This document shows, piece after piece, positions 17,124 through 26,080 of a DNA stretch of 64,000 nt (the stretch's first letter is position 1; each line of letters starts with the position of its first letter). The notes below the pieces were generated by a model that saw only the letters and a program-made list of their open reading frames with translations, was not told the DNA's origin and ran no database searches. The translations under genes and the position numbers were made by a program. Location of the stretch: the NCBI GenBank assembly GCA_016712465.1, contig JADJQZ010000001.1, positions 6,634,001 to 6,698,000 on the forward strand. The letters run 5' to 3'. This DNA is from Candidatus Obscuribacter sp. Lineage in GTDB: Bacteria > Cyanobacteriota > Vampirovibrionia > Obscuribacterales > Obscuribacteraceae.

Positions 17124-18629
17124 CTAAAACTGGAAGTAAATGAAGGGGGAAAGCTGACTGGGTGCCATGCACGATATGAAAAGAGCCAGCATGGCGCTGG
17201 TTGTCAGTCTCAGGGCTTTAGATGACTGCCAGCAGCTTTGGGCCAGGCGGGCTAGGGACGGCAGTGCCACACCGTTTTTGGCCATGGTGAGGGAGCGCTG
17301 GTGCAGCCAGGCATAGAGCAAGTAAACCGGCAGCGTGTAGACAACCGTGGATTGCAAAAGGGCAGTGGAAACATCGCCGGTGATACCGTTTATGCCGAAA
17401 CCAAAGAACTTACCTACCAGACAGAGAGCCTGATCGAGATTGGGTGCCCGCATAAATATGGAAACCTGGCAGATGAAGAGGCAGACGAAGGCGACGCCGC
17501 ACCAGTGCCAGACCCTGGTCTGACGCAGGGGTTTGAGCCAGCTTGTGCGGGCGGCAAAATCCGTCCATTCTTTGGAAAGGATGAGACCGGCGCCGTGCAG
17601 GATGCCCCAGATCACAAAGGTCCAGTCGGCACCGTGCCAGAGACCGCCCAGCACCATGGTCAAAAAGGTGTTGCGCCTGGTTTGCCAGGCTGAACCACGG
17701 GAGCCTCCCAGCGGAATGAAGAGATAGTCTCTCAGCCAGGTGGAAAGCGAAATATGCCAGCGGTGCCAGAAGTTTGTCAGGTTGTGAGCCAGGAAGGGCA
17801 GATTGAAGTTTTCCGGAACCTTGTAGCCGAGCAAGAGGGCTGAGCCTCTGCCGATGTCGGTATAACCGGAGAAGTCAAAGAAAATCTGGAAGGTGAAACC
17901 GATGGCCGTCACCCAGGCATCACAGAGGGAGAGGTTTTGCAGATTGTGAAAGCCCTGCCCGACCAGAAGACCGATGTTATCGCCCAGAACGATCTTCTTG
18001 AAGAAGCCCTGCAAAATGAGAAAGAGACCTTCGTTGAAGTATTCCGCTTTCAGGGTGGGCTTTTCTTCAAGCTGGTGCATGAAGTCTTGAAAGCGCTTGA
18101 TCGGACCGGCAATCTGCGAGGGGAAGAAAGAGGCAAAGAGCGCGAAATCCAGTGGGCTTTTGACCGGCTTGCTGCCGCGGTAAACATCCACTATGTAGTG
18201 GATGAATTCAAAAGTGAAGAAGGAAATGCCCAGAGGCAAAATGATATTGATAGCCGGGCTTTGAGCCGTCTCCAGGGCTTTGATGTGGGCGATGCTGCCA
18301 CCATAGGTAATGGCGGAGAAAAAAGACTGTAACAAAAAGTTTGTGTACTTGTAGAAACAAAGGCAACCCAGGTTGAAGACCAGACCTACGCTGAGCCAGT
18401 TCTTAGCCTTCTGTGGTTGTTCCGAGAGTAGATTGCCAATCTTGAGACCGAGCCAGTAGTTGACCACGGTCAGGGCCAGGATTAAAAGCCCGTACTCGGG
18501 CTTCCAGCTCATATAGAAAAAGTAGCTGGCTAGAAGCAGGAAGAGTCTGCGGTGCTTGTCCGGCATTACCCAGTAAAGGGTGAAAACCAGCAGGAAGAAG
18601 GCCAGGTAAGAAAAACTGTTGAATAGCAT
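17124..18629 (-). CDS. MBOAT O-acyltransferase, AlgI-like
   Basis: A 501-residue polytopic protein with about 10 to 12 hydrophobic segments. It shows the AlgI/DltB signature: FLAHNLTNFWHRWHISLSTW, LRDYLFIPLGG and the active-site His in GGLWHGADWTFVIWG. It should move acetyl groups across the membrane for O-acetylation of an extracellular polysaccharide by the SGNH partner encoded next. I place the start at MLFNSFSYLAFF (18629), which matches the family N-terminus. An in-frame extension to 18710 encodes a repeated YPG tetrapeptide and more likely is leader sequence. No strong ribosome site precedes 18629, so the longer form cannot be excluded. Confidence 0.88.
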   Translation of the reverse strand: MLFNSFSYLAFFLLVFTLYWVMPDKHRRLFLLLASYFFYMSWKPEYGLLILALTVVNYWLGLKIGNLLSEQPQKAKNWLSVGLVFNLGCLCFYKYTNFLLQSFFSAITYGGSIAHIKALETAQSPAINIILPLGISFFTFEFIHYIVDVYRGSKPVKSPLDFALFASFFPSQIAGPIKRFQDFMHQLEEKPTLKAEYFNEGLFLILQGFFKKIVLGDNIGLLVGQGFHNLQNLSLCDAWVTAIGFTFQIFFDFSGYTDIGRGSALLLGYKVPENFNLPFLAHNLTNFWHRWHISLSTWLRDYLFIPLGGSRGSAWQTRRNTFLTMVLGGLWHGADWTFVIWGILHGAGLILSKEWTDFAARTSWLKPLRQTRVWHWCGVAFVCLFICQVSIFMRAPNLDQALCLVGKFFGFGINGITGDVSTALLQSTVVYTLPVYLLYAWLHQRSLTMAKNGVALPSLARLAQSCWQSSKALRLTTSAMLALFISCMAPSQLSPFIYFQF

Positions 18630-18644
18630 CGGGTATCTGCAGTG

Positions 18645-18690
18645 GGTTCCTGGGTAGAGTCCTGGGTAAATTCCCGGGTAGATTCCAAGC
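18645..18690. repeat. Tandem 12-bp repeat in the MBOAT leader
   Basis: Three imperfect 12-bp units of the form CCTGGGTAGAGT / CCTGGGTAAATT / CCCGGGTAGATT lie just upstream of the preferred MBOAT start. If translated they add a YPG-containing tetrapeptide repeat. Units differ at one to three positions. Confidence 0.7.
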
Positions 18691-18847
18691 GATGCTACCA
18701 TGCCCTCCAAAGGGGCTACATTGATGAAATCTAATTTACTTATATAGGCAATTCAACGCCGCTCCTACGGGGTCAGGTCGGACCCATCAGCAAAGGAACT
18801 CAGGCGGAGAAATCGTGAAAGAGGTCTTTCCCGGCGCGGTTCGCCCG

Positions 18848-20401
18848 TTAGAAACGGCGTTGGTTCTGGTTCAGGAACGCCACTAGTTTTACCCAGTCCT
18901 GGCAGTCGTCCGGCAAGCTGGCGATGCCCACACTCATAGAGAAGATTTCACCGGGCTGCAGGTTGATACCCACCGGTTGGGGGCCGGGCTTGAGGGCCTC
19001 CACCAGGCGCCCGGCAAAGGACCGCACACCTTCGGGAGTGGTCTGGGGAAGTAGCAGGGCAAAGTCGTCTTGCTGGAAGTGAGCGAGCAGGTCGGCTTTG
19101 CGTTTTGTGGCCGAAAGCCCGGCCAGCACCGCCGCCCGCTGTTCCTGGCTGATGGGGAAATCTTGACCGCCTCTTACTATGCGGGGTTTGATCATGACCA
19201 GGGAAAAGGGGCTCTGGAAGCATTCGTAGCGGTAAAACTCTTGCTCGATGAAATAGAGCAAGGCTACGAAGGTAACGATGCCTGTGTCGGAGTAAATGTG
19301 GCTTTTGGCAAATTGTTCTACGGTGCTTCTGTCGATGCCGATGGTGAGGTTGCCGGTGGTGTTCTGGTGCTCCACCATCTCTTCCTCGGCTGTGACCAGG
19401 GAGCCGCTCATCAAATTGTAGAGAGCCGGAATCCAATGACAGCGGTTGAATTTGCCTTTGTCGAGAATCTCTAAAAGGGCGCTTTTGTTGTCGATAAGCT
19501 GGTAGAAGCGCTTCTGCATGTCCAGATCTAGTGGCACCAGGGGTGATACCGCCGCTTCGAATTCCTGCTCGCTCAGGCTGGCGTGGTTGCGGGTGAGTCT
19601 GGTATTAAGTTTGATACCAGCCCGTTCCAGAAAGGTGCCGAGATCGATAATGCTTTTGGCTTTCCCTGAGAGTTCTTCCGTGCGGCGGAAGATGGAGCGT
19701 GGCTCGGTGCTGACGGAAGGTACAAAGCGAAAGTTACCTTCCAGGGCGGTCATCAGTTCAATGAGCGCGTCTTCTCCTCTGGCGGTGGGGCTGGCCGCAT
19801 GCCTGGCGTTACCGTTTTCGAAAATTACTTCCAGCTTGTCGCCGCGCACATGGCATTCCAGCCGGCCCGTCAATTTGCCCCTGGTGATGGAATCCAGCAC
19901 GGAGTCTATGGAGAGTTTGCTCAGATCTCCTTCCATGGGCGGTTGTGCCAGCCCCCTGGTGCCCAGTGGAACCGGATCGGCGACGCGAGGGCGCTCCTGT
20001 CCATGGGCCGGTAGTCCGTAACCTATGGGAGCGAGCCCGCCCTGGCTGGTAGTTGGTTGTGGCTCCGGCAGAGAAGGCGAGATAAGGGAATTATTGGTGC
20101 TGGCCGCGGCGATGGAGGCAATTGAGCTGAGCACCTGGTTGATGTCGGCGGTTTGTAAGATCCACTCCAGTTTGTTCTTGTTTTCACCCGAGTACAGATA
20201 CCAGGTCGGGTCTTCTTCCCCGACCCGGCGTCCAATCACGGTTTGCAAGCAGAAGCGGTGCGAGCCGAACAAGACGAACATTTGTTCGATGAGAACGCCC
20301 CTCTGATTCTTGGACAATTCCACCATCACCAGCAGGTCTTCTTCTTTAGGCAGGGACGCAAGAATGGGTCTTGTCTGGCTAAAATTGGACTGACCTGTCA
20401 T
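18848..20401 (-). CDS. DUF4388 (PATAN) protein with degenerate GGDEF domain
   Basis: A 517-residue cytosolic protein. The middle (about residues 155-250) is a DUF4388/PATAN domain (SIDSVLDSITRGKLTGRLEC, FENGNARHA, GEDALIELMTALEGNFRF), common in cyanobacterial and deltaproteobacterial signalling proteins. The C-terminus (about 350-510) follows a GGDEF fold, but the signature RYGGDEF is replaced by HFQQDDF, so diguanylate cyclase activity is unlikely; it may bind nucleotide or act as a scaffold. The start at 20401 has AAGG 7 nt upstream. It is followed by the MBOAT/SGNH pair on the same strand after about 220 bp, and preceded by an aminotransferase gene. Confidence 0.8.
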   Translation of the reverse strand: MTGQSNFSQTRPILASLPKEEDLLVMVELSKNQRGVLIEQMFVLFGSHRFCLQTVIGRRVGEEDPTWYLYSGENKNKLEWILQTADINQVLSSIASIAAASTNNSLISPSLPEPQPTTSQGGLAPIGYGLPAHGQERPRVADPVPLGTRGLAQPPMEGDLSKLSIDSVLDSITRGKLTGRLECHVRGDKLEVIFENGNARHAASPTARGEDALIELMTALEGNFRFVPSVSTEPRSIFRRTEELSGKAKSIIDLGTFLERAGIKLNTRLTRNHASLSEQEFEAAVSPLVPLDLDMQKRFYQLIDNKSALLEILDKGKFNRCHWIPALYNLMSGSLVTAEEEMVEHQNTTGNLTIGIDRSTVEQFAKSHIYSDTGIVTFVALLYFIEQEFYRYECFQSPFSLVMIKPRIVRGGQDFPISQEQRAAVLAGLSATKRKADLLAHFQQDDFALLLPQTTPEGVRSFAGRLVEALKPGPQPVGINLQPGEIFSMSVGIASLPDDCQDWVKLVAFLNQNQRRF

Positions 20402-20441
20402 GTTTTTCCTTGCCTCAGTGGAAGTATGGAGGATTGTGGTT

Positions 20442-21845
20442 TTAGTGCTTGCCGAGCAATTGCTCGACGCTCTCTCTGAATACCTGAGTATGCTTGTCTA
20501 TATCGGCTTCACAGGTCTGGGGCGAGATCAGGGCCATGTTGTGGAAGGGCGTCATAAGGATGCCGCGATTGAGAGCACACAGGTGCATGTAACGGTCTAA
20601 GTCGGAATCTACGGCGTGGGCTGCTTCCGAGCCGTTTTTAGGCGGCGTGGGGCGGAACCAGTATTCGGCCCGGCAGCCCAGTTGTTTGACAATCCAGGGT
20701 AATTTGTATTCAGCTATTACTTGTTCTACACCGGCAGTGAAGCGATCGGCAAGGGGGATTGTCTTTTTGTAAGCCTCTTCGGTCAACACCTTTTCCAGGG
20801 TGGCGCGCATGGCAGCCATTGCCAGGCTGTTGCCGGCCAGGGTGCCGCCGATACCGCCTGTGTCGCAGTCTTCCACCGAGGTCTTAGCGGCAATCAAGTC
20901 GGCCACGCTCTGGGAGAAGCCGTAAGCGGAAGCGGGAATGCCGCTGGCAATCGGCTTGCCGATGGTGATAAAGTCGGGTTCGAGATTGTAGGCTTTGGTG
21001 TAGCCACCAGGGCCGGTGCAAATTGTGTGGGTTTCGTCAATTACCAGAAGTGTGCCGTATTTGCGGGTCAACTCCCTTAAAGCCTTATGGTAGCCCGGAT
21101 CCGGATGGATGATGCCGATATTGGTCATGGCCGGTTCAGCCAGCACACAGGCTACTTGCTTGTCTTTGAGGGCTTCCTCCAGGGCGACTAAATCATTGAA
21201 TTCCACTACCCTTGTGGTTTCTTTCGGATCGACCGGGGCGCCGATATTGCCTTTTCTCGGTGCAACACCGTGCTCGGTGAGAGTGGCGAAAGTTTCGTCT
21301 ACTGTGCCGTGATAGCACCAGTTCATAACGAGAACGTATTTGCGACCGGTGATTTGTCTGGCCAGGCGAATTACGAAACGGTTGGCATCAGTGGCTGTCA
21401 GTGCGGTTTGCCAGTAGGGAAGATGGAAGCGGCGCTTCAACTCTTCCGCTACATAAATGCTGTCTTCCGAGGGCAACATAAAGGTGGTGCCCCGACGGAT
21501 ACGGTCGATAATGGCTTCTACTGAGGCTTCCGGCGCATGGCCGGTCATAGCGCCGGTGTCTCCCAGGCAGAGATCCAGGTAAGTGATATCGTCGGCATCG
21601 GTGAAATGTGCGCCCTTTCCTTCCTTGACAAAGAGGGGGAAGGGGGAAGCCCATTTCACCATCCAGTTCATGGGAACGCCGCCGTGCAGGGTCTTCTGGG
21701 CTTTCTGGAAGAGAGCCAGGGACTTCGGGTGTTTTTCGGTGAAGAGTTGGTCTTCTTTGGCCAGTAAATCTTTCAGGCGCTTGCGATCGATGATTTCACT
21801 CTCTGCGCCGCTCTTTTCCAGGTCTTTGCCGGTGCCGGTCTGCAT
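20442..21845 (-). CDS. Class III PLP-dependent aminotransferase
   Basis: A 467-residue fold-type I aminotransferase of the class III family, which includes glutamate-1-semialdehyde aminomutase, ornithine and omega-amino acid transaminases. Key parts are visible: YLDLCLGDTGAMTGHAP near the N-terminus, YHGTVDET, the PLP-pyridine Asp in LLVIDETHT, and the Schiff-base Lys in TIGKPIASGIPASAYG. Length is typical. The start at 21845 has AGAGG 8 nt upstream. Precise substrate cannot be told; the GSA-like LHGGVPMNWM lead resembles the glutamate-1-semialdehyde subgroup, but no haem genes are near. Confidence 0.85.
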   Translation of the reverse strand: MQTGTGKDLEKSGAESEIIDRKRLKDLLAKEDQLFTEKHPKSLALFQKAQKTLHGGVPMNWMVKWASPFPLFVKEGKGAHFTDADDITYLDLCLGDTGAMTGHAPEASVEAIIDRIRRGTTFMLPSEDSIYVAEELKRRFHLPYWQTALTATDANRFVIRLARQITGRKYVLVMNWCYHGTVDETFATLTEHGVAPRKGNIGAPVDPKETTRVVEFNDLVALEEALKDKQVACVLAEPAMTNIGIIHPDPGYHKALRELTRKYGTLLVIDETHTICTGPGGYTKAYNLEPDFITIGKPIASGIPASAYGFSQSVADLIAAKTSVEDCDTGGIGGTLAGNSLAMAAMRATLEKVLTEEAYKKTIPLADRFTAGVEQVIAEYKLPWIVKQLGCRAEYWFRPTPPKNGSEAAHAVDSDLDRYMHLCALNRGILMTPFHNMALISPQTCEADIDKHTQVFRESVEQLLGKH

Positions 21846-21981
21846 GTAAGTTCCTCTTGGATACTCGGGGCTTCCTATCTAGATTCTTATAGGGCCGTCT
21901 CATTATGCCATGGTTCATTTACTATGGATTCACCGCGAGCACCTGACAGCTCTCTTTAGCCTCGTTTTGTCGCCCTCTCCC

Positions 21982-23328
21982 CTACCGGGATGGGGCTGGA
22001 AAACCTTGTCTGAATTGGCTTTGTCTCAATTGTCCCTGGTTGAACTGGGATGGATCGTTGAGGGGTTGATAATTGAAGCCGAGCACACCACTTTCCTCCA
22101 GGCTGGGGTAGGTGGCGTAAAGCCTGGCCATGGTGGCTTTGTCCCGTTTGGTCAGGGCTGGAAGCTGGCGGAAGGACTGGTTGAAGTACATGATGTCGCT
22201 ACTGTTGTCGGAATGTCCGCGCAAGCCGAGGGCATGTCCCAGTTCGTGCAGGGCGATTTCCTTCACTTCGTCGGGGGAAAGCGGTTTGCCTGAGGTTGGC
22301 CTGAGAAGAAGCAGTTGCACCTGGGCCCTAAGTATTTTGCGGAACTGATCGCCCCTGGCGTTTTCCAGATAGAAGCGGGTAATGCCCTGTTCCACCGGTG
22401 CTTCACCCTTGACCTGGGCCACATCGGCCGGAGTCTGGCTGAAACTAATGTGTAGGTCAGCCTGGGTCGGGTCCTGCACCAGTATGAAACTGAGTTTGCC
22501 GCCGGAGGCTTTGGACCAGAGATTGAGGGCATCTATGACGGTATTTTGATAGGCCGGGCGAAATAAAGGTAAGGGCCGCCCCGCCAGGTCGTTGCTTGTC
22601 GCCAGAAATACTTTCAACGGCATCTTCTCCAGGGCCCAGAGATTGGCTTCCTGGGTGCTCATCAGGAGGTCTAGATAATCGGCGCGGCTGCCGCTATCGC
22701 CACTACTGGCGGTGGTGCCGGCCTGGCCCTGCTGTTGCTTTTCGCTGCGGGCAATTTTCTCTTGCATCTCTTTGATGAAACGTTCGGCTTGCAGGCGGGA
22801 AGCGGCCGGCAGCTCTTGTTTCATGGCCAGTTTCGCTTGCTCTATGGCGGTTTGATAGTTGCCCAGGTGCATATTGGAGAGGGCTGAATTCCAGAAAAGG
22901 CGCCAGTCTTTGCCACCGAATTTGATGGCAAGCTGGTAGTCTTTCACGGCTTCTTTGTAGTTGCCTAGAAAATAACAAGATTCAGCCAGTAAACCGTGAA
23001 TTTCAGCCGAGTAAGAATTGGGGTCGAGGCGGCAAAGGTCTATGAGCAAGAGGCGGGCATCCACCATTTTTCCGCTTTTCATGAGCAGGTCTACCCGGGC
23101 CAGGCCGTTGAAGGCGGACTGGTCGCGCTCCAGATTGTTGGCATTGGCGCTCTTTTGGGCTTGAGGCTTGGGCGGCGCGGAATTGTACTTGTAGTGGTTG
23201 TCCTGGCGAGTCTGAGCGAACGTGGCCGGTCCGGACAGGAGTGCCGGTAGGCAGGCCAGAACAAGAGCCGGAACCAGCTTGCCTGTTTTGCACGGTTTTG
23301 GAGATGGAATTCTGCCCAGGAAAATCAT
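21982..23328 (-). CDS. Secreted TPR-matrixin metallopeptidase
   Basis: A 448-residue exported protein. A signal peptide covers about residues 1-38 (ALLSGPATFAQ). Residues about 60-190 contain tetratricopeptide repeats (ESCYFLGNYKEAVKDYQLAI). The C-terminal domain is a metzincin of the matrixin type: zinc motif H361-E-L-G-H365-A-L-G-L-R-G-H371 and Met-turn at SSDIMY (M380). So it should cut proteins outside the cytoplasm. The tail is Gln/Phe/Arg-rich with NQGQLRQSQFRQG. ATG 23328 follows AGAGG by 7 nt; an in-frame TTG at 23361 is less likely. It is 41 bp downstream of an exbD-like gene on the same strand. Confidence 0.88.
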   Translation of the reverse strand: MIFLGRIPSPKPCKTGKLVPALVLACLPALLSGPATFAQTRQDNHYKYNSAPPKPQAQKSANANNLERDQSAFNGLARVDLLMKSGKMVDARLLLIDLCRLDPNSYSAEIHGLLAESCYFLGNYKEAVKDYQLAIKFGGKDWRLFWNSALSNMHLGNYQTAIEQAKLAMKQELPAASRLQAERFIKEMQEKIARSEKQQQGQAGTTASSGDSGSRADYLDLLMSTQEANLWALEKMPLKVFLATSNDLAGRPLPLFRPAYQNTVIDALNLWSKASGGKLSFILVQDPTQADLHISFSQTPADVAQVKGEAPVEQGITRFYLENARGDQFRKILRAQVQLLLLRPTSGKPLSPDEVKEIALHELGHALGLRGHSDNSSDIMYFNQSFRQLPALTKRDKATMARLYATYPSLEESGVLGFNYQPLNDPSQFNQGQLRQSQFRQGFPAPSR

Positions 23329-23369
23329 GATCAAGCCTCTTTTCTTGATCTGCCCGCTCAAGCCTGATT

Positions 23370-23792
23370 TTACTTACGGGGCGGCATGATTGACATTTTC
23401 TTGATGTTGCAGCCGGCGGCGCCGTCCATTACGGCTACCACCCACTTTTGCAGGGCGTCTTCATCGGAATTGAGGATGAGGGGCAGGTCTTTCTTGCCCG
23501 CTTCAGCTTGAATACCCTGAATGGCAGCCATGACTGCTGCCGTGTCGGCTTGTACGACTTTGCCGTTGATTTTGATTTCGCCGCTCTTGGAGACATCCAC
23601 GTTTATCTTGGTGTCTTTGTCTTCCTTCTGGTCTTTGTTCTGGGACTGGCCCGGCGGGTCTACTTTCAATACCGCCTGATTGACCAGGGGGGCAATCAAG
23701 ATCATGATTACAAGAAGCACCAGGAACACGTCTGTGAGCGGCGTCACATTGATTTCGGTGAAAACCTCACCGGCCTTGCCTCCCATTGCCAT
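23370..23792 (-). CDS. ExbD/TolR-family biopolymer transport protein
   Basis: A 140-residue protein with a short cytosolic lead, one membrane helix (about residues 20-42) and a periplasmic domain. The lead INVTPLTDVFLVLLVIMI carries the membrane Asp (LTDV) that conducts protons in ExbB/ExbD and TolQ/TolR motors. A charged linker (KDQKEDKDTK) and a peptidoglycan/partner-binding domain follow. No exbB/tolQ or tonB gene is adjacent; the partner motor subunit must be elsewhere. GGAGG lies about 10 nt before the ATG. The downstream matrixin gene may share its transcript. Confidence 0.9.
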   Translation of the reverse strand: MAMGGKAGEVFTEINVTPLTDVFLVLLVIMILIAPLVNQAVLKVDPPGQSQNKDQKEDKDTKINVDVSKSGEIKINGKVVQADTAAVMAAIQGIQAEAGKKDLPLILNSDEDALQKWVVAVMDGAAGCNIKKMSIMPPRK

Positions 23793-24424
23793 TGAAAACG
23801 TGCCTCCGCTTGGCTTCTTTTGCGAAACTGTACCAGAGCTTTATATTAGCGCCTTTTCGTTCTTAATATGCCTATCAAAAACCCTGGACTTTACAAGCAG
23901 GGCAAAGGTGCCTGTTCCCGGGCGGCAAGTATGCACCGGATGTGGCGCCATGTTGTGTCAAGGTTGAGCCCGGCGAGCCTCTGTTTTTATCGGCGCGTCA
24001 ATTAGCCGTTTTCTGGAGAGACGTCGTGAATGCGTAGTTGTGTAAAGGCATGAGCTAAGCGCGCTAGCTTTAATTCACTTAGTTATTAAAAGCTGTATTG
24101 CCGCGGAGTAGCTCGTTTACAGTTCTTCAGGGCGCACCCGTGCGACATTCTAACCTTAACAGATCTCAGTTTCTTATTGATCTTGTCAAGATAAAATCTA
24201 TAGGGTCGGGATACTTTCTGCACCCAATTTTGATCACAAGGACACTTATCTCCAGACATCCCTCTTGTCTAACTCTTTTGACTTAGAGGTTGCTCTTCAG
24301 GCGACAAGTGTTCAGCCGCATCGAATTTCCCCTTTCCCCGGGGACGGTATTACTGCAAACGGAGCGCCTGGCAGAAGGGGCGTTCTCAAACAAAATCAAG
24401 CTGTATAAGCTAGAAAGGTATCTT
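23793..24424. other. Divergent spacer upstream of island B
   Basis: A 632-bp gap between the exbD-like gene (minus) and the island B deaminase (plus). No convincing gene. It must hold both promoters. An in-frame extension of the deaminase frame back to 24290 has no family match and is taken as leader. Confidence 0.45.
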
Positions 24425-25588
24425 ATGACTGCAAAAGTAAAGCCAATTAGCTACTACCGGGGCATGCCCAAGCTGCAACTGCACGAGCACATCGACTGCA
24501 GTCTGCGCCCCTACACCATGCTCGACCTCTGGTCGCGCATCGGCTTCGAGAAGGCTTCCATGGCTTTCCCCGCCGAGGTGGTCAAGCTCTGGCAGGCCGA
24601 CGAGGCACGCAGCGCCGACCCCGCCTCTCGTGGCGGTAAGGTGGCTGCCAGCCGTCGTCGCGCTGCCGCCATGTATGGCGACTGGGTTGCCGACTTCGCT
24701 CAGGAATCGCTCAAGAACTACCTGGACGCCATCGGGTTGCACGTGTTGCCGCTCATGCACGACATGGACAACCTGAGCCGCATCGTGGCGGAACGCATGG
24801 AGGATGCCGTCAAGGACGGGCACATCGCCATCGAACTGCGCTTTGCGCCGCAACTGCACCTGGGTCGCTACTGGGCGGAACTGGACAAGACCACGCGCCT
24901 CGAGCGGCTCGACACCGTCATGCAGGCCACCATCAGGGGTCTCAAGGCGGCTTCCGCCTGCGGCTCCCCGCACGCTGCCGATATCCCGGTCAAGCTGATC
25001 ATCTGCTGTCTGCGCCATGAAAACGGCGAGCTGGCTGATGAACTGGCTGATCTGGCCATCAAGTATCGGCACATCGTCGGTGGTTTCGACCTGGCCGGTG
25101 ATGAAAGCGGCTTCCCGGGCGTGCTCGACTGGTGGATTCCGGCTGCCCGCAAGGTGCAGAGCCACGGCATTCGCCTCACCATGCACGGCTGGGAGACCAA
25201 CGAGCCCACCGCTCGCGACATCGAACTGCTCGATGAGCTGGGCATCAACCGGGTCGGCCACGGTGTGCGGGGTAATCTCCAGGGGGAACGCTTCCTGGAA
25301 AATTGCCCCACTTCCAACGTGGTCACCGGTCAGTACAAGAGCTTCAAGGACCACCCGGTGGACCGGCTCTATCGTGCGGGGCGCAAGGTGACCGTCAACA
25401 CCGACGGCACGCTCTTCACCCGCACCACCCTGTCGCGCGAGTATCAGCTTCTGGCTGAGAACTTCGGCTGGACGGCCCGTGACTTCCTGGCGGTGAATCT
25501 CACTGCTCTGGATGCCATGTCTGTCTGCCCGACCGTGCGGCGCAAGCTCAAGAAGGCGCTCAAGGACGGCTACAAGAGCCTGATCTGA
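24425..25588 (+). CDS. Adenosine-deaminase-like amidohydrolase, atypical active site
   Basis: A 387-residue protein with the adenosine deaminase fold. Zinc and catalytic residues mostly align: H20-E-H22 (KLQLHEHIDCS), IELRFAPQ, FDLAGDE, H254 and the proton donor E257 (TMHGWE in place of HAGE), H279 (RVGHG) and the zinc Asp D327. The next residue, normally Asp in the TDDP motif and a contact to the purine ring, is Gly (NTDGTLF). It may therefore act on another base or nucleoside, or be impaired. AAAGG lies 7 nt before the ATG at 24425. It is the first gene of the seven-gene plus-strand island B, with strongly C/G-ending codons and a terminator-like hairpin behind it. Confidence 0.82.
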   Translation: MTAKVKPISYYRGMPKLQLHEHIDCSLRPYTMLDLWSRIGFEKASMAFPAEVVKLWQADEARSADPASRGGKVAASRRRAAAMYGDWVADFAQESLKNYLDAIGLHVLPLMHDMDNLSRIVAERMEDAVKDGHIAIELRFAPQLHLGRYWAELDKTTRLERLDTVMQATIRGLKAASACGSPHAADIPVKLIICCLRHENGELADELADLAIKYRHIVGGFDLAGDESGFPGVLDWWIPAARKVQSHGIRLTMHGWETNEPTARDIELLDELGINRVGHGVRGNLQGERFLENCPTSNVVTGQYKSFKDHPVDRLYRAGRKVTVNTDGTLFTRTTLSREYQLLAENFGWTARDFLAVNLTALDAMSVCPTVRRKLKKALKDGYKSLI

Positions 25589-25639
25589 GTCTCGGCGAGT
25601 ATTAGTAAAGCGGTATCGGGCAGTCGTCCGGTATCGAAC

Positions 25640-25675
25640 AGCGCTCTCACCATGCCGGTGGGGGCGCTTTTCTCT
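25640..25675 (+). terminator. Terminator-like hairpin after the deaminase-like gene
   Basis: A 12-bp stem with G-T pairs (25640-25651 with 25657-25668, loop ATGCC) followed by TTTCTCTG. It separates the deaminase-like gene from the next island B gene. Confidence 0.6.
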
Positions 25676-25705
25676 GTCAACAAAAACACTGAAAGTGAGA
25701 ACATC

Positions 25706-25987
25706 ATGAAACAAGTTACTGCTACCGCTCTGCTGGCCAGCCCCGAAGACACTGGTCACCGCCTCAACACCGAACAGGGTGAGGGTCACATCTACACCGA
25801 CGGTTCGGTGATCGTGCCCGCCACCGGCGCCATCTTTGCTCCCGAGAGCACCGACGGCGATCTCTGGCGCATGCGCCAGGAGTTCGACAAGCGTCACGGC
25901 ATCACCGTCACCCAGCGGGTGCTGTTGCCGGTCATCGTCATGCATCAGGGTGCCCTGTCGGACCGCCCCACCGGCAACTATGCCTGA
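25706..25987 (+). CDS. Small protein, unknown function (island B)
   Basis: A 93-residue soluble protein. It has two parts: residues 1-45 rich in Thr/Gly with a beta-like pattern (HIYTDGSVIVPATGAIF) and 46-80 helical and charged (DLWRMRQEFDKRHGITVTQRV). No Cys or membrane segment. The ATG at 25706 has only a weak purine-rich upstream site. It is flanked on both sides by hairpins. I do not recognise the family. C/G-ending codons match its neighbours, which supports it being real. Confidence 0.6.
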   Translation: MKQVTATALLASPEDTGHRLNTEQGEGHIYTDGSVIVPATGAIFAPESTDGDLWRMRQEFDKRHGITVTQRVLLPVIVMHQGALSDRPTGNYA

Positions 25988-26003
25988 TGCAAGGGCCCTT
26001 GTG

Positions 26004-26042
26004 CCGGTCGGTTGCGAACTTGCCAGGCGAGTTCAAGACCGG
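26004..26042 (+). terminator. Two-part hairpin between island B genes
   Basis: An outer 6-bp stem (26004-26009 with 26037-26042) encloses a 7-bp stem (26016-26022 with 26028-26034). It lies 16 bp after a stop codon; only a weak T-rich stretch (GTCTTTC) follows, so it may be an attenuator. Confidence 0.5.
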
Positions 26043-26080
26043 CCGGTACTGTCTTTCACCTGCAAATACAGGAGGTATCT

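Noticed and set aside
24425..25588. A RADAR-type defence deaminase
   Set aside because: RADAR deaminases are much larger and sit beside an ATPase gene. This one is 387 residues with no ATPase neighbour.
24410..25945. A 511-residue minus-strand frame over the deaminase-like gene
   Set aside because: No family-like pattern; the plus strand has clear amidohydrolase residues and a ribosome site.
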